From: CALXOD01 sp964402715
GTDB lineage: Bacteria > Verrucomicrobiota > Lentisphaeria > Victivallales > Victivallaceae
Direction of reading: 5' to 3'
DNA: 64,000 nucleotides
Assembly (NCBI GenBank): GCA_964402715.1
Contig: CAYODJ010000002.1
Coordinates: forward strand, 60,403 to 124,402
The notes under the pieces are model-generated. The model saw nothing but the letters and a program-made list of their open reading frames with translations, did no database searches and was not told where the DNA came from. The position numbers were made by a program, and so were the translations under genes. Below, piece after piece: positions 16,771-25,425 of this stretch. Position 1 is the first letter of the stretch; the number at the start of each line of letters is the position of its first letter.

Positions 16771-17985
16771 GTGGTTATGGAAAGTTCGCTCTACTCCGGC
16801 ATCGCCGACATGTACCGGCGGTACGTCATGCCCACCTACGCGCCGAAAGTCATGTTCGTGCGCGGATCCGGAGCGCACCTGTGGTCGGCCGACGGCCGAC
16901 GTTTTCTGGATTTCTCCTCCGGCATCGGCGTCTGCAGCCTGGGGCACTGCCATCCCGGAGTGGCCGCGGCCATTCGGGAGCAGAGCGGAAGACTGGTGCA
17001 TGTTTCGAATCTCTTCATGAACGACGTGACGCCGCGTCTGGCGGAGAGGCTCATCTCCGGATGTTTCGACGGAGTCGTGTTCTTCGCCAACAGCGGGGCG
17101 GAAGCCAACGAGGGGATGATCAAGTTCGCGCGAAAGCGCGGCTCCGCGACCGGGCGTTCCGAGATAATCTCCATGGAGAACTCTTTCCACGGACGCACGC
17201 TGGCCGCTCTGGCCGCCACCGGCAGGGCGAAGTACCGGAACGGTTTCGCCCCCGACATGCCGGGCTTCGTGCAGGTGCCGTTCAACGACATGTCCGCGCT
17301 GGAGGCGGCCGTGACGGACAGAACCTGCGCGGTTCTGATCGAACCGGTGCAGGGCGAGGGGGGCGTGCTGCCGGCCGATCCCGAATATCTGCGCGGGGTG
17401 CGTTCCCTGTGCGACGAGAAGGACATGCTGCTGCTGTTCGACGAAGTGCAGTGCGGCATGGGACGCACGGGATCATTGTACGCGTGGCAGCATTTCGGCG
17501 TGGAGCCAGACGCGCTGTCCATGGCGAAGGCGATCGCCAACGGGTTCCCCATGGGGGCGTTCATCGTGAAAAGGAAGCATGCGGGAGTGCTCTCCGTCGG
17601 CATGCACGCGTCGACGTTCGGAGGCTCGCCTCTCGCCTGCGCCGCGGCTCTGGCGGTTCAGGACGCCATTTCCGGCGAGCGCATACTGGAGAACTGCAGG
17701 AGCCAGGGCGAGTATCTGATGCGGAGGCTGCGCGAGATGACCGCGCCGTATCCGTTCGTCAGGGAAGTGCGCGGACTGGGGATGATGATAGGCGTGGTGC
17801 TGAACCGCGAGGCGGGCCCGCTGTCGCAGCTGCTGCTGTCGCGCGGGCTGATCACCCTTACTGCGGGAGAGACGGTGCTGCGTCTGCTTCCTCCGCTGAA
17901 TCTTACGCGCGAAGAGGCGGACGAGGGTCTGTCTCTGATTGCCGGCGGACTGGCGGAACTGTCCTCCGCGATTAAAGAAAAGTGA
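16771..17985 (+). CDS. argD: Acetylornithine aminotransferase
   Basis: PLP-dependent class III aminotransferase of arginine synthesis, about 404 residues. Blocks: FLDFSSGIGVCSLGHCHP, FFANSGAEANEGMIKFAR (phosphate site), FHGRTLAAL, LIEPVQGEGG, FDEVQCGMGRTG with the PLP-binding Asp, and the Schiff-base Lys in MAKAIANGFPMGAF. Start GTG 16771 has GGAGG five bases upstream; ATG 16777 is the alternative. argF follows after 7 bases, which supports the acetylornithine assignment over other class III members. Confidence 0.92.
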   Translation: MVMESSLYSGIADMYRRYVMPTYAPKVMFVRGSGAHLWSADGRRFLDFSSGIGVCSLGHCHPGVAAAIREQSGRLVHVSNLFMNDVTPRLAERLISGCFDGVVFFANSGAEANEGMIKFARKRGSATGRSEIISMENSFHGRTLAALAATGRAKYRNGFAPDMPGFVQVPFNDMSALEAAVTDRTCAVLIEPVQGEGGVLPADPEYLRGVRSLCDEKDMLLLFDEVQCGMGRTGSLYAWQHFGVEPDALSMAKAIANGFPMGAFIVKRKHAGVLSVGMHASTFGGSPLACAAALAVQDAISGERILENCRSQGEYLMRRLREMTAPYPFVREVRGLGMMIGVVLNREAGPLSQLLLSRGLITLTAGETVLRLLPPLNLTREEADEGLSLIAGGLAELSSAIKEK

Positions 17986-17992
17986 GGAATTC

Positions 17993-18889
17993 ATGGAGAA
18001 GGATTTGTTGACGCTCGACGAACTGCACGTCGACGACTTGCAGGAGATCTTCGCGCTGGCGTTGAAATTGAAACGGGAGCGCGGCAAGGCGGACTTCAGT
18101 CCGCTGCGCGGCAAAAGCGTGGGGCTGATTTTCGCGAAGTCGTCGACCCGGACCAGAGTGTCGTTCGAGGTCGGCGTGGCGGAACTTGGCGGCACGCCGC
18201 TCTATCTGGATCAGGGGCGGCTGCAGGTCGGCAGGGGAGAGAGCGTCGCCGACACGGCGCGCGTGCTCAGCCGTTATCTGCACGGCATCGTGATCCGCAC
18301 CTACAGCCAGGAGGATGTGGCGGAGCTCGCCAGATGCGCCGACATCCCGGTGATCAACGCGCTGACCGACGAGTATCATCCGTGTCAGATTCTGGCCGAC
18401 CTGCTGACCGTCCAGGAGCACAGCGGCAGAATCGAGGGAGTCAAGCTCGTCTTTTTCGGCGACGGCAGAAGCAACATCGCCAACTCTCTCATCAAGGCCG
18501 CGCGTCTGGTGAATTTCGAGCTCGTGATAGCGGCTCCGGCACGGTTCCGCCCCGATCCAGCGCTGATGGGCGGCGCCTCCAATATCCGCTGGGAGCTGGA
18601 TCCCCTCCGCGCGGCGGAAGGCGCGGACTACGTCTACACCGACGTCTGGGTCAGCATGGGGTTCGAGGAGGAGCGCGAGACGAGACAGAAGGTTCTCGCC
18701 CCGTATCAGGTGAACGGCGGGATCATGGAGGCGGCGGGCGGCCGGGCCAGGCTGCTGCACTGTCTGCCGGCTCACCGCGGGGAGGAGGTCACCGCCGAGG
18801 TGATGGATTCGCCGGCTTCGATAGTGTTTGACGAGGCGGAAAACAGGCTGCACATTCAGAAAGCGCTCATGGCGCTGCTGATACGTTGA
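17993..18889 (+). CDS. argF: Ornithine carbamoyltransferase
   Basis: Makes citrulline from ornithine and carbamoyl phosphate; about 298 residues. The carbamoyl-phosphate loop SSTRTR, HPCQ (HPCQILADLLT), and HCLPAHRG are all intact. Start ATG 17993 lies seven bases after argD behind GAGGAA. Together with argH at 35-36 kb, it shows that arginine genes are partly scattered in this genome. Confidence 0.95.
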   Translation: MEKDLLTLDELHVDDLQEIFALALKLKRERGKADFSPLRGKSVGLIFAKSSTRTRVSFEVGVAELGGTPLYLDQGRLQVGRGESVADTARVLSRYLHGIVIRTYSQEDVAELARCADIPVINALTDEYHPCQILADLLTVQEHSGRIEGVKLVFFGDGRSNIANSLIKAARLVNFELVIAAPARFRPDPALMGGASNIRWELDPLRAAEGADYVYTDVWVSMGFEEERETRQKVLAPYQVNGGIMEAAGGRARLLHCLPAHRGEEVTAEVMDSPASIVFDEAENRLHIQKALMALLIR

Positions 18890-18921
18890 TTCGCGGAGCG
18901 TCGGAGACGGGCGGAGCGGGA

Positions 18922-19668
18922 ATGTCCGCCGATCGGGTTGAACAAGTGAAACTGGGGATGGACGGAATGAAGAATCAGTGGATAAAGGAGACATGTTGGA
19001 ACAACGAGCAGTTCCTCGGCGGGAAAGTGCGCGCCGTGATGGTGAAATTCCACGGACTCGGCGGCGGCTACCGCGACCGCGCGTACGGAGACGAGATCGC
19101 CCTGGCGGAGAAGGGGGTTCTGGTCATTGCGCCGTATTACGGTCCGTGGAGCTGGATGAACCGTCAGGCCCGTTCCTTCGTGGATCGCCTGCTGGCCGAG
19201 GTCTACAGGGAGTTCGGGTTCGATGACTCCATTCCGCTGATCTCCAGCGGCGACAGCATGGGCGGGTGCTCGGCGCTGCTTTACTGCCGGTACGGGGCGA
19301 GAAAGCCGATCTGCTGCGACGCCCTCTATCCGGTGTGCGACGCGGTCGTCCACTTCAACGAACGACCGGATCTGCCGGCCAGTTTTCGCCATGCCTTTCT
19401 CGGATATCCGGAGCCGCTGGACGAACTGCTGAGGGAGCATTCGCCGTTGCATCAGATCGCGCACATGCCGGACATTCCGTATCTGCTCATTCACGGCGAC
19501 GCGGATCTGATGGTGAACAAGGAGCTGCATTCCGACCGCATGGTCGAGGAGCTGCGCAGACTCGGCCGCGATGTCGAATACGTCGAGGTTCCGCGCATGG
19601 GACACGGCGTCAACATCCCTCTGTCCGTCCCGCTGAAGCGCCTGGAGTTCGTCACCGGGATGCTGTAG
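18922..19668 (+). CDS. Alpha/beta hydrolase, prolyl-oligopeptidase/dienelactone-hydrolase-like
   Basis: About 248 residues, cytosolic. The nucleophile elbow is GDSMGG, the acid is in HGDADLMVN, and the His is in MGHGVN near the C-terminus, so the catalytic triad looks complete. The oxyanion region FHGLGGG is also present. The start is ambiguous: ATG 18922, 18958 and 18967 are all in frame and none has a clear ribosome site; conserved sequence begins around MKNQWIKETCW (18967). It lies 32 bases after argF; the substrate is unknown. Confidence 0.7.
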   Translation: MSADRVEQVKLGMDGMKNQWIKETCWNNEQFLGGKVRAVMVKFHGLGGGYRDRAYGDEIALAEKGVLVIAPYYGPWSWMNRQARSFVDRLLAEVYREFGFDDSIPLISSGDSMGGCSALLYCRYGARKPICCDALYPVCDAVVHFNERPDLPASFRHAFLGYPEPLDELLREHSPLHQIAHMPDIPYLLIHGDADLMVNKELHSDRMVEELRRLGRDVEYVEVPRMGHGVNIPLSVPLKRLEFVTGML

Positions 19669-19728
19669 ACCCGGCGCCGCCGTGCGCCGTCCCGGCGGCT
19701 CCGCGGCGGGTCCGTCCGCGCGGCGGAG

Positions 19729-20760
19729 TCAGCCGCGCAGCCCGCGCAGGATTTCCTTGAGGCGGCGCCACGGATCGATCTGGAACCAGACGTCCAGAAG
19801 CGGCCGTCCCTGGGCGCGGTAGGCGTCCCACAGCAGTTGATTCATCTTCGCCGGACTGACGCAGTCATGGACGCCCAGATGGTATTCGGCGAACGTCTTC
19901 TGTTCCGCCGTGACATTGTCCTCCATGTCCATGAACATCGCGCACATCTTCCGGTATCCCGGGATGTCGTTCAGTGAATAGAGACCGTGCGCGTAGTTCG
20001 GATCGCCGTGATTGTAGAAAACCGGACTGTTTCCGTACAGAAAGAACGGAACGCCCATCTCCACCGCGTAGTACATGTACGATCCGGGGACGCTGGACGT
20101 GGCGTAGCGGAAATGACGCAGAACTTCATAGAAACGTTCGGCGAAACGGTAGTCGGCGACGTTGCCGGCCGTGTAGACCGGAAATCCGTTCTTGATGTAG
20201 ATCGAATGCACGCCTTTCTCGACGTCGTGCATATGCAGCATGACTCCGACGGGCTGGCATCTGTCGGGCAGGCTCCGCAGCATGTCCATGTAGATCCGCA
20301 GATCCATCTCCGCCGATAGATTCGGGGTGCTGTGGGCGTGGAACGCCAGCGTCCCGTGCGCGTCCGGCGCCGGCGCTATGCCGTTTTTCCGCCGGTAGTG
20401 CACAAACGGGGACAGCATGGTGTAGCACGGCCGGTTCGACAGCTTGCGGAAAGCCCTGACGTTTTCGGGCGAGTGGTAAAACTGGCAGTATGCGCCGGAA
20501 TTCAGTTCATGCGGCGGAATTCCGTTGTAGTACATTCCGGCCCCGTGATCCGTGTAGACATGCAGCGGCAGATACGCCGGATACCCGGCGTAATCGCGGA
20601 TATGTCTGCCGAAAGAATAGATCTCCGGGGGCCAGTATTTCCACCGCGCGTGTCCGCGCATGGCTCCGCCGTAGCGGCAGAGAGCGAGAATTTCGCCAGA
20701 AGAGCACCCGTCCCGCCGGAATCCGGCGGCGCGTCGGCATTTGTCGGCATTGTTCAGCAT
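19729..20760 (-). CDS. Surface-polysaccharide-associated protein of unknown function
   Basis: About 343 residues, soluble, no signal peptide. Segments such as YTDHGAG, HAHSTPN, the GVMLHMHDVEKG block, AGNVAD and TSSVPGSYMYYAVEMGVPFFLYGNSP look like a family I associate with capsule or lipopolysaccharide clusters, possibly GT-B-like. I cannot name a reaction. It is divergent from a cytidylyltransferase-HAD fusion that fits nonulosonate or Kdo-type sugar metabolism, which supports a glycan role. Confidence 0.5.
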   Translation of the reverse strand: MLNNADKCRRAAGFRRDGCSSGEILALCRYGGAMRGHARWKYWPPEIYSFGRHIRDYAGYPAYLPLHVYTDHGAGMYYNGIPPHELNSGAYCQFYHSPENVRAFRKLSNRPCYTMLSPFVHYRRKNGIAPAPDAHGTLAFHAHSTPNLSAEMDLRIYMDMLRSLPDRCQPVGVMLHMHDVEKGVHSIYIKNGFPVYTAGNVADYRFAERFYEVLRHFRYATSSVPGSYMYYAVEMGVPFFLYGNSPVFYNHGDPNYAHGLYSLNDIPGYRKMCAMFMDMEDNVTAEQKTFAEYHLGVHDCVSPAKMNQLLWDAYRAQGRPLLDVWFQIDPWRRLKEILRGLRG

Positions 20761-20876
20761 CGTGTCGTCCGCAGTCCGGAAACGGTTCCGCCGCGCGGAC
20801 GTCGGACGCCGCGGGAACTCATGCTTCGGCGAGCGCCCGATCGGCGGCGGTCCGCGGGAATCCGATCCAAGACCTT

Positions 20877-20905
20877 AATCTATCATCGCGGAACGGACTC
20901 CGCAA
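20877..20905 (-). promoter_or_regulatory. Possible promoter of the polysaccharide-associated gene
   Basis: - strand: -35 TTGCGG (20900-20905), 17-base spacer, -10 TAGATT (20877-20882), about 117 bases before the ATG. Confidence 0.4.
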
Positions 20906-21071
20906 ACTGAACAGATGTTTCCGGCCGGCGGTTCCGCGCCGACGGCCGCGTGCCGCGTCGACGCGGATCCGGGGCATGGCGTCCGCCGTCGCCGGTCCGG
21001 ACGGCTCCGGCGACGGCGGGCGGATCGGCTGTCCCGGGGATTGCGAAGGCGGCGCGTCTCCGGCCGGACGT

Positions 21072-21098
21072 TTGCAAACTCCGCGCGGCGGATATAAG
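21072..21098 (+). promoter_or_regulatory. Possible promoter of the cytidylyltransferase-HAD fusion gene
   Basis: -35 TTGCAA (21072-21077), 15-base spacer, -10 TATAAG (21093-21098), 59 bases before ATG 21158. The short spacer lowers confidence. No gene is seen in the 397-base divergent gap 20761-21157. Confidence 0.4.
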
Positions 21099-21157
21099 GT
21101 AAGGGACGGATTTGATGGAACCGTATGACAACGTCTCTTGAAGGAAGCTGGTTATCC

Positions 21158-22345
21158 ATGAATGTTCTCGCAGTCATTTCCGCGCGATCCGGCGGCGACT
21201 CGTTTTCAGGCGGACGCGTCATCGCCGGACGTCCGCTGTTGTCGTGGGTCGTGTCCGCGGCGATGGAGTCGCGGACGGTCGGCAGGGTTGCGGTCGCGGC
21301 CGACGACGCGGACAGCGTGCGGATCGCCAGGAACGCCGGCGCGGACGTGGTCGAGTGCCCGGCGGAATTGCCGCCGTCGGATGCGGCCGCCGAAACGACT
21401 CTGCTTCATGTGCTCGATGTGCTCGCCTCCGGCGGGGGGCGGCGACCTGAACTGGTTGTTCTGCTGCGGTGCGAGTATCCGTTGATCACCGGTGACGAAA
21501 TCGATCAGGTCGTCGGGCAGATGTGCGCCTGCGGCGCCGATTCGGCGTTCAGCGCGGTGCCGTTCCGCCATGTTTTATGGAGGAAGACGACGGGGGGCGC
21601 GGTGAGAATCAACCGGCATGCCGGCGCCGGCCGCGATCGGCGTGGATCCGCCCAGTTTCTGGAGAGCGGAGCGGTTTACGCGGCGCGGACCGCCGGATTT
21701 GTGCATGAAGGCCGTCTTCTGTTCGGGAAGACCGTCGCCGTGGAGCTCCCTCCGTCGCATTGGCGGAACATCGATGATCCCGGCGACCGGCGAATCGCGG
21801 AGATGCAGCTGCTGGAACGGCGCGGACGGCTGTGCCGGTCCGGACTGTCGGAGCTTCCGAAGGCGGTGGTCTTCGATTTCGACGGAGTGTTCACCGACAA
21901 TCTGGTCAGCATAGACTCCTCCGGTAATGAAACCGTGCGCTGCAGCAGGGACGACGGTTTCGGAATCGGACTGCTCAAGAAGGCGGGGTTTCTGATCGCG
22001 GTGATCTCCACCGAGGTCAATCCGGTCGTCTCCCGGCGTTGCGGGAAGCTGTCGATCGAGTGCCTGCAGGGGATTCGCGACAAAAAGACGGCTCTTCTTG
22101 AATTTGCGGCCGGAAAACATCTCTCGCCGGATCAGGTTCTCTTCATGGGCAATGATCTCAACGACCTTCCCGCGTTCGAAGTCGCCGGCCTCAAGGCCGC
22201 TCCGGCGGATGCGCACGTCGACGTGCTGGCCAAAGCGGATCTGATCATGACGAAGAGAGGCGGGCGCGGGGCAATCAGGGAATTGGCGGATCTTCTTCTG
22301 TCCTGGCGGCGAGCCTCATGTCCCCGCGACGCCGTCGCCGAATGA
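21158..22345 (+). CDS. CMP-sugar synthase-like (NeuA/KdsB fold) domain fused to a KdsC-like HAD phosphatase
   Basis: About 395 residues in two parts. Residues 1-225 resemble acylneuraminate cytidylyltransferases (MNVLAVISARSGG start, RCEYPLITGDEID, GAVYAART, HWRNIDDPGD). Residues 235-380 are a KdsC/CMAS-C-type HAD phosphatase with FDFDGVFTDN, VISTE, a Lys in RDKKTALL, and FMGNDLNDLP, all intact. The fused order matches animal CMAS and some bacterial homologues. Unusually, the CTP-binding loop after ARSGG reads DSFSGGRV and not the usual SKxxPxKN, so nucleotide transfer may be lost or altered. ATG 21158 is preferred (AAGGAAG upstream); ATG 21125 is the alternative. Confidence 0.75.
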   Translation: MNVLAVISARSGGDSFSGGRVIAGRPLLSWVVSAAMESRTVGRVAVAADDADSVRIARNAGADVVECPAELPPSDAAAETTLLHVLDVLASGGGRRPELVVLLRCEYPLITGDEIDQVVGQMCACGADSAFSAVPFRHVLWRKTTGGAVRINRHAGAGRDRRGSAQFLESGAVYAARTAGFVHEGRLLFGKTVAVELPPSHWRNIDDPGDRRIAEMQLLERRGRLCRSGLSELPKAVVFDFDGVFTDNLVSIDSSGNETVRCSRDDGFGIGLLKKAGFLIAVISTEVNPVVSRRCGKLSIECLQGIRDKKTALLEFAAGKHLSPDQVLFMGNDLNDLPAFEVAGLKAAPADAHVDVLAKADLIMTKRGGRGAIRELADLLLSWRRASCPRDAVAE

Positions 22346-22381
22346 CGGCGTGACGACCCGCTTTTCATCTTTCATGCGGAC

Positions 22382-22410
22382 TTGCATACAGCTGCGGAGC
22401 GGGGTACAAT
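22382..22410 (+). promoter_or_regulatory. Sigma-70-like promoter of the GH172 gene
   Basis: -35 TTGCAT (22382-22387), 17-base spacer, -10 TACAAT (22405-22410), 71 bases before ATG 22481. Confidence 0.6.
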
Positions 22411-22480
22411 AAGCCTCGGACGGGATGTCGATGATCGGATAATCGGACTGTGGATCCGGAATATCAACAAGGAGGTTCTT

Positions 22481-23560
22481 ATGTTCGGAAGTCTCGACCA
22501 GCTGATGCATTTTTCCAAGGCCCGCACGCGGTGCATCACCGCCGAAAATGTCTACGGGGAGCCCGGCTGCGGAGGCATGGCGGATGTCAGCGATACGCCG
22601 CAGCCCGAGGTTGTGCGCATCGGCCAGATTTGGGAAAATAATTCCTGCGCGCGTGAATTGGGCAGAAAGTGGAAGGTCCGTCCCTGCATAACGCTCGCGC
22701 CCCAGTCGACCACGACGATCATGGATGTGGACGGACCGGGCTGCATCCGGCATTTCTGGGTCACGGTCGACGCGAAACGTCTGCGCGATCTGGTTCTGCG
22801 GATGTACTGGGACGGCGAACCGGCGCCCAGCGTTGAGGCTCCGCTGGGAGATTTCTTCTGCAACGCGTTCAAGCATAACGCGGAGGTGCGCGGCATTCCG
22901 ATGTGCGTCAATCCGACCAACGGAATGAACTGTTATTTTCCGATGCCGTTTGCCGGCCACGCCAGGATAACCGTCGAGAATCTTTCTCCCGAGAAGATCG
23001 GAGGTTTCTTTTACGCAATCAATTTCGAGGAACTTGACGCCCCCGTCGGCGATGCGTATTTCCATGCCCGTTTCAACCGCGTCAATCCCCTCGCTTTCGG
23101 GGAAGACTATGTGATTCTCGACGATGTCGCCGGCAGCGGCAATTTCGCCGGATGCTATCTTCTCTGGCAACAGAACAACGACGGATGGTGGGGGGAGGGG
23201 GAGGTCAAGATGTTCATCGATGACGACGCGGAGTTCCCCACCGTCTGCGGCACCGGGACCGAGGATTATTTCGGCGGCGCATGGGGATTCAACAAGTGCT
23301 TCACCGCGCCTTTCCTGGGCTATCCGTTCGGAGGCGAGAGCAGAGTGGGAGCGCGGCACAGCCTTTATCGTTTTCATGTGCTCGATCCAGTTCATTTCAG
23401 TTCGAAGTTGAAAGTGACGATCCAGGCGATCGGATGGCGCTCCGAAGGGCGTTACCTGCCGCTGCAGGACGATATTTCATCGGTCGCGTATTTCTACCAG
23501 CGCGAACCGCATCGTCCGTTTCCGGCGCTGCCGGATCGCAACGGTTTGGAAATCATCTGA
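22481..23560 (+). CDS. DUF2961 / GH172 family protein
   Basis: About 359 residues. DUF2961 proteins form the GH172 family; characterised members act on fructofuranosides or make difructose anhydride, and they assemble as hexamers. Here the conserved cores are DGPGCIRHFW, the DGEPAPSVEAPLGDFF block, WWGEGEVKMFIDDD (Glu239, Glu241) and GTGTEDYFGGAWGF (Glu261), consistent with two active-site glutamates about 20 residues apart. No signal peptide is seen, so it should act in the cytoplasm. Start ATG 22481 follows AAGGAGG. It has its own promoter and is transcribed alone. The actual substrate cannot be told from sequence. Confidence 0.85.
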   Translation: MFGSLDQLMHFSKARTRCITAENVYGEPGCGGMADVSDTPQPEVVRIGQIWENNSCARELGRKWKVRPCITLAPQSTTTIMDVDGPGCIRHFWVTVDAKRLRDLVLRMYWDGEPAPSVEAPLGDFFCNAFKHNAEVRGIPMCVNPTNGMNCYFPMPFAGHARITVENLSPEKIGGFFYAINFEELDAPVGDAYFHARFNRVNPLAFGEDYVILDDVAGSGNFAGCYLLWQQNNDGWWGEGEVKMFIDDDAEFPTVCGTGTEDYFGGAWGFNKCFTAPFLGYPFGGESRVGARHSLYRFHVLDPVHFSSKLKVTIQAIGWRSEGRYLPLQDDISSVAYFYQREPHRPFPALPDRNGLEII

Positions 23561-24065
23561 ATCGTTCATCCTGTGCGCACGGTTCCCGCCGAAGTTGACG
23601 GTGCGCAGCCTGAGCGGGGGAAGCCGTCATTCCGCAGCCGGAACGGGACCGGCGCGGAGTGTTTTCCGTCGGTTGCGCGTCGTGCCGGGATTTGCGCTCG
23701 ACTTCCGGCGACGGCGCGGGAACATGACGCCGGCTTTGCGCGTGTTCCGCGTCGTGCCGTCCGCAGACAGGCTGAGCGGTGGTTCCGCCGCGGAGGATAC
23801 AGGGCCGCCGCCGGCCGCAGCGGAGGCCGGCATCTCCATGCGCTCAGGCGATGCTCGAGGAATCAGGCGGAAACCGGGAGGCGGAATCGGAAAGTCCGAT
23901 CGCGTCCGGGCAGAGACGTATGAGTGATCAAGTGAAGACCGTGCGGATTTTTCTGGAGCGATCCGCCGGCGCCGCCGAACGTGAATAGCGTCGGAGACGT
24001 ACATGTGTGCCGGCGGCAATGACCTCACCGGCACCGGCAGGCTCCTTTCACGGGATCCGGGACAA
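23561..24065. other. Intergenic stretch without a recognisable gene
   Basis: About 500 bases between the GH172 gene and the convergent rpsI terminator. Open frames here have no recognisable protein features and no ribosome sites; I see no repeat or RNA motif. Confidence 0.5.
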
Positions 24066-24093
24066 CAAAAAAACGCGGCGCGTGCCGCGTTTT
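24066..24093 (-). terminator. Rho-independent terminator of rplM-rpsI
   Basis: A 10-bp stem (AAAACGCGGC / GCCGCGTTTT, 4-base loop) followed on the - strand by a run of T, 25 bases past the rpsI stop. Confidence 0.8.
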
Positions 24094-24118
24094 CTGTCTG
24101 TTTCTGCAATCGCCCGCA

Positions 24119-24517
24119 CTACCGTTTCGAGAACTGGAACCGACGGCGCGCCCCCGGCTGACCGGGTTTCTTGCGTTCCTTGACGCGTGCGTCACGGGTG
24201 AGCATGCCAGCGCCTTTCAGCGTCGGCCGCAGCGCGTCGTTCATCAACAGCAGCGCACGGGCGACGCCGTGGCGGAGAGCTCCCGCCTGACCGGCCATTC
24301 CGCCGCCGTTCAGCGTGGCCACGATATCCACTTTCCCTTCGAGATTGACGGTCTGCAGCACCTGAGTCACATACCCGCAGAGAGTCTTGCTCGGGAAATA
24401 CTCCTCCATGTCCTTGCCGTTTATCCTGGCGATTCCCGTCCCTGGTTTGATCCGGACACGGGCGATGGCGCATTTCCGACGTCCAGAAGCCCAAATTTCT
24501 TCGTTTTTCTTGATCAT
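24119..24517 (-). CDS. rpsI: 30S ribosomal protein S9
   Basis: About 132 residues, full length. The family core is clear: ASGRRKCAIARVRIKPG at the N-terminus, NGGGMAGQAGALRHGVARAL in the middle, and the basic tail ending RRRFQFSKR, whose final Lys-Arg reaches toward P-site tRNA in known ribosome structures. It follows rplM by 6 bases, the usual bacterial pairing, and is followed by a terminator. Confidence 0.98.
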   Translation of the reverse strand: MIKKNEEIWASGRRKCAIARVRIKPGTGIARINGKDMEEYFPSKTLCGYVTQVLQTVNLEGKVDIVATLNGGGMAGQAGALRHGVARALLLMNDALRPTLKGAGMLTRDARVKERKKPGQPGARRRFQFSKR

Positions 24518-24523
24518 CTTCCA

Positions 24524-24955
24524 TTACTCCAGAGTGATTTTGGTCGGCTTCTGCGCGGCATGCGGATGCTCGCTTCCGGCATAGACTCTCAGCTTCGCGA
24601 ACTGCGCCCTGCCCAGTCGGCCGTGCGGCATCATTCCCCAGACGGCGCTTTTGATGATGCGCACCGGATTCTTCCTGAGGAGTTCGGCCGCGGTGGTCTC
24701 CTTGTACCCGCTGCGGTATCCGCTGTAGGACGCGTATTTCTTCTCCGTGAGCTTGCGGCCGGTGAAAACCAGTTTGTCCGCGTTTATCACGATGACGAAA
24801 GCTCCGGTGTCGACGTGCGGGGTGTAGGTCGGCTTGTCCTTGCCGCGGAGCGCGTTGGCGACGCGGACGGCCAGCCGCCCCACAGGAGCCTCTGTCGCGT
24901 CGAACAGGATATGTTCACGTTCGATTTCGCCGGTTTTGGCCAGATACGTTTTCAT
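24524..24955 (-). CDS. rplM: 50S ribosomal protein L13
   Basis: About 143 residues, full length. Recognised by the N-terminal WHILFDA-like block (REHILFDATEAPVGRLA), RGKDKPTYTPHVDTG, and the VWGMMPHGRLGRAQFAKLRVYAG block. First gene of the L13-S9 operon; the upstream gap 24956-25425 should hold its promoter and leader. Confidence 0.98.
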   Translation of the reverse strand: MKTYLAKTGEIEREHILFDATEAPVGRLAVRVANALRGKDKPTYTPHVDTGAFVIVINADKLVFTGRKLTEKKYASYSGYRSGYKETTAAELLRKNPVRIIKSAVWGMMPHGRLGRAQFAKLRVYAGSEHPHAAQKPTKITLE

Positions 24956-25425
24956 TTCTTCCTAACCTTAGCAAGTTGCGGTTCAAATGTCTTTTCGCAC
25001 AAGACAAAAACAGAACACCACCGTTCCGCATCCGCGTCGGAGGAGATGATCGGAATCCTCCCGGGGACGCAAATGAATACAATATACTGCTTCAAGAACA
25101 ATTTACCAGTGTCCGTTGAAAAAAAACGCGGGCCGGCGGCACGGATGAGCACGTTCCGGACGACTGCGGCCGCCTTCATGACCTGCGGCGCCGGGGAGCC
25201 CGGCCGTCCGCCGGCTTGCAGGTTCGCCCCGCGATCGGTCTTCGTCGTTGCAAAAACGTTCCGGCAGGACTATGGTAAGCAGCCCGTGCGCGGACACGGC
25301 GGCGGCCGGGGGCGCGTGTCCGGCGCAGGCGGGGCGGGTTCCGGCAGGCGTAGGGAATGCCGGCGGGCCGCAGGTTGAATCCGCATGAATCTGTCGAATC
25401 CTCCGGATGAGCGGGCTTCTCTTCT
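24956..25425. other. Divergent regulatory gap between rplM and birA
   Basis: 470 bases without a gene. The rplM side is A/T-rich at 25065-25130; a weak - strand promoter candidate is TTGTTC (25096-25101), 16 bases, TATTCA (25074-25079). The birA promoter lies at 25248-25276. I could not identify a conserved L13 leader structure by eye. Confidence 0.45.
25248..25276 (+). promoter_or_regulatory. Sigma-70-like promoter of birA-oadGAB
   Basis: -35 TTGCAA (25248-25253), 17-base spacer, -10 TATGGT (25271-25276), leaving a leader of about 145 bases to the birA ATG. Confidence 0.5.

Noticed and set aside
23573..23990. Overlapping short frames between the GH172 gene and rpsI
   Set aside because: They are Arg-rich in all frames, lack ribosome sites and share nothing with known families; treated as non-coding.
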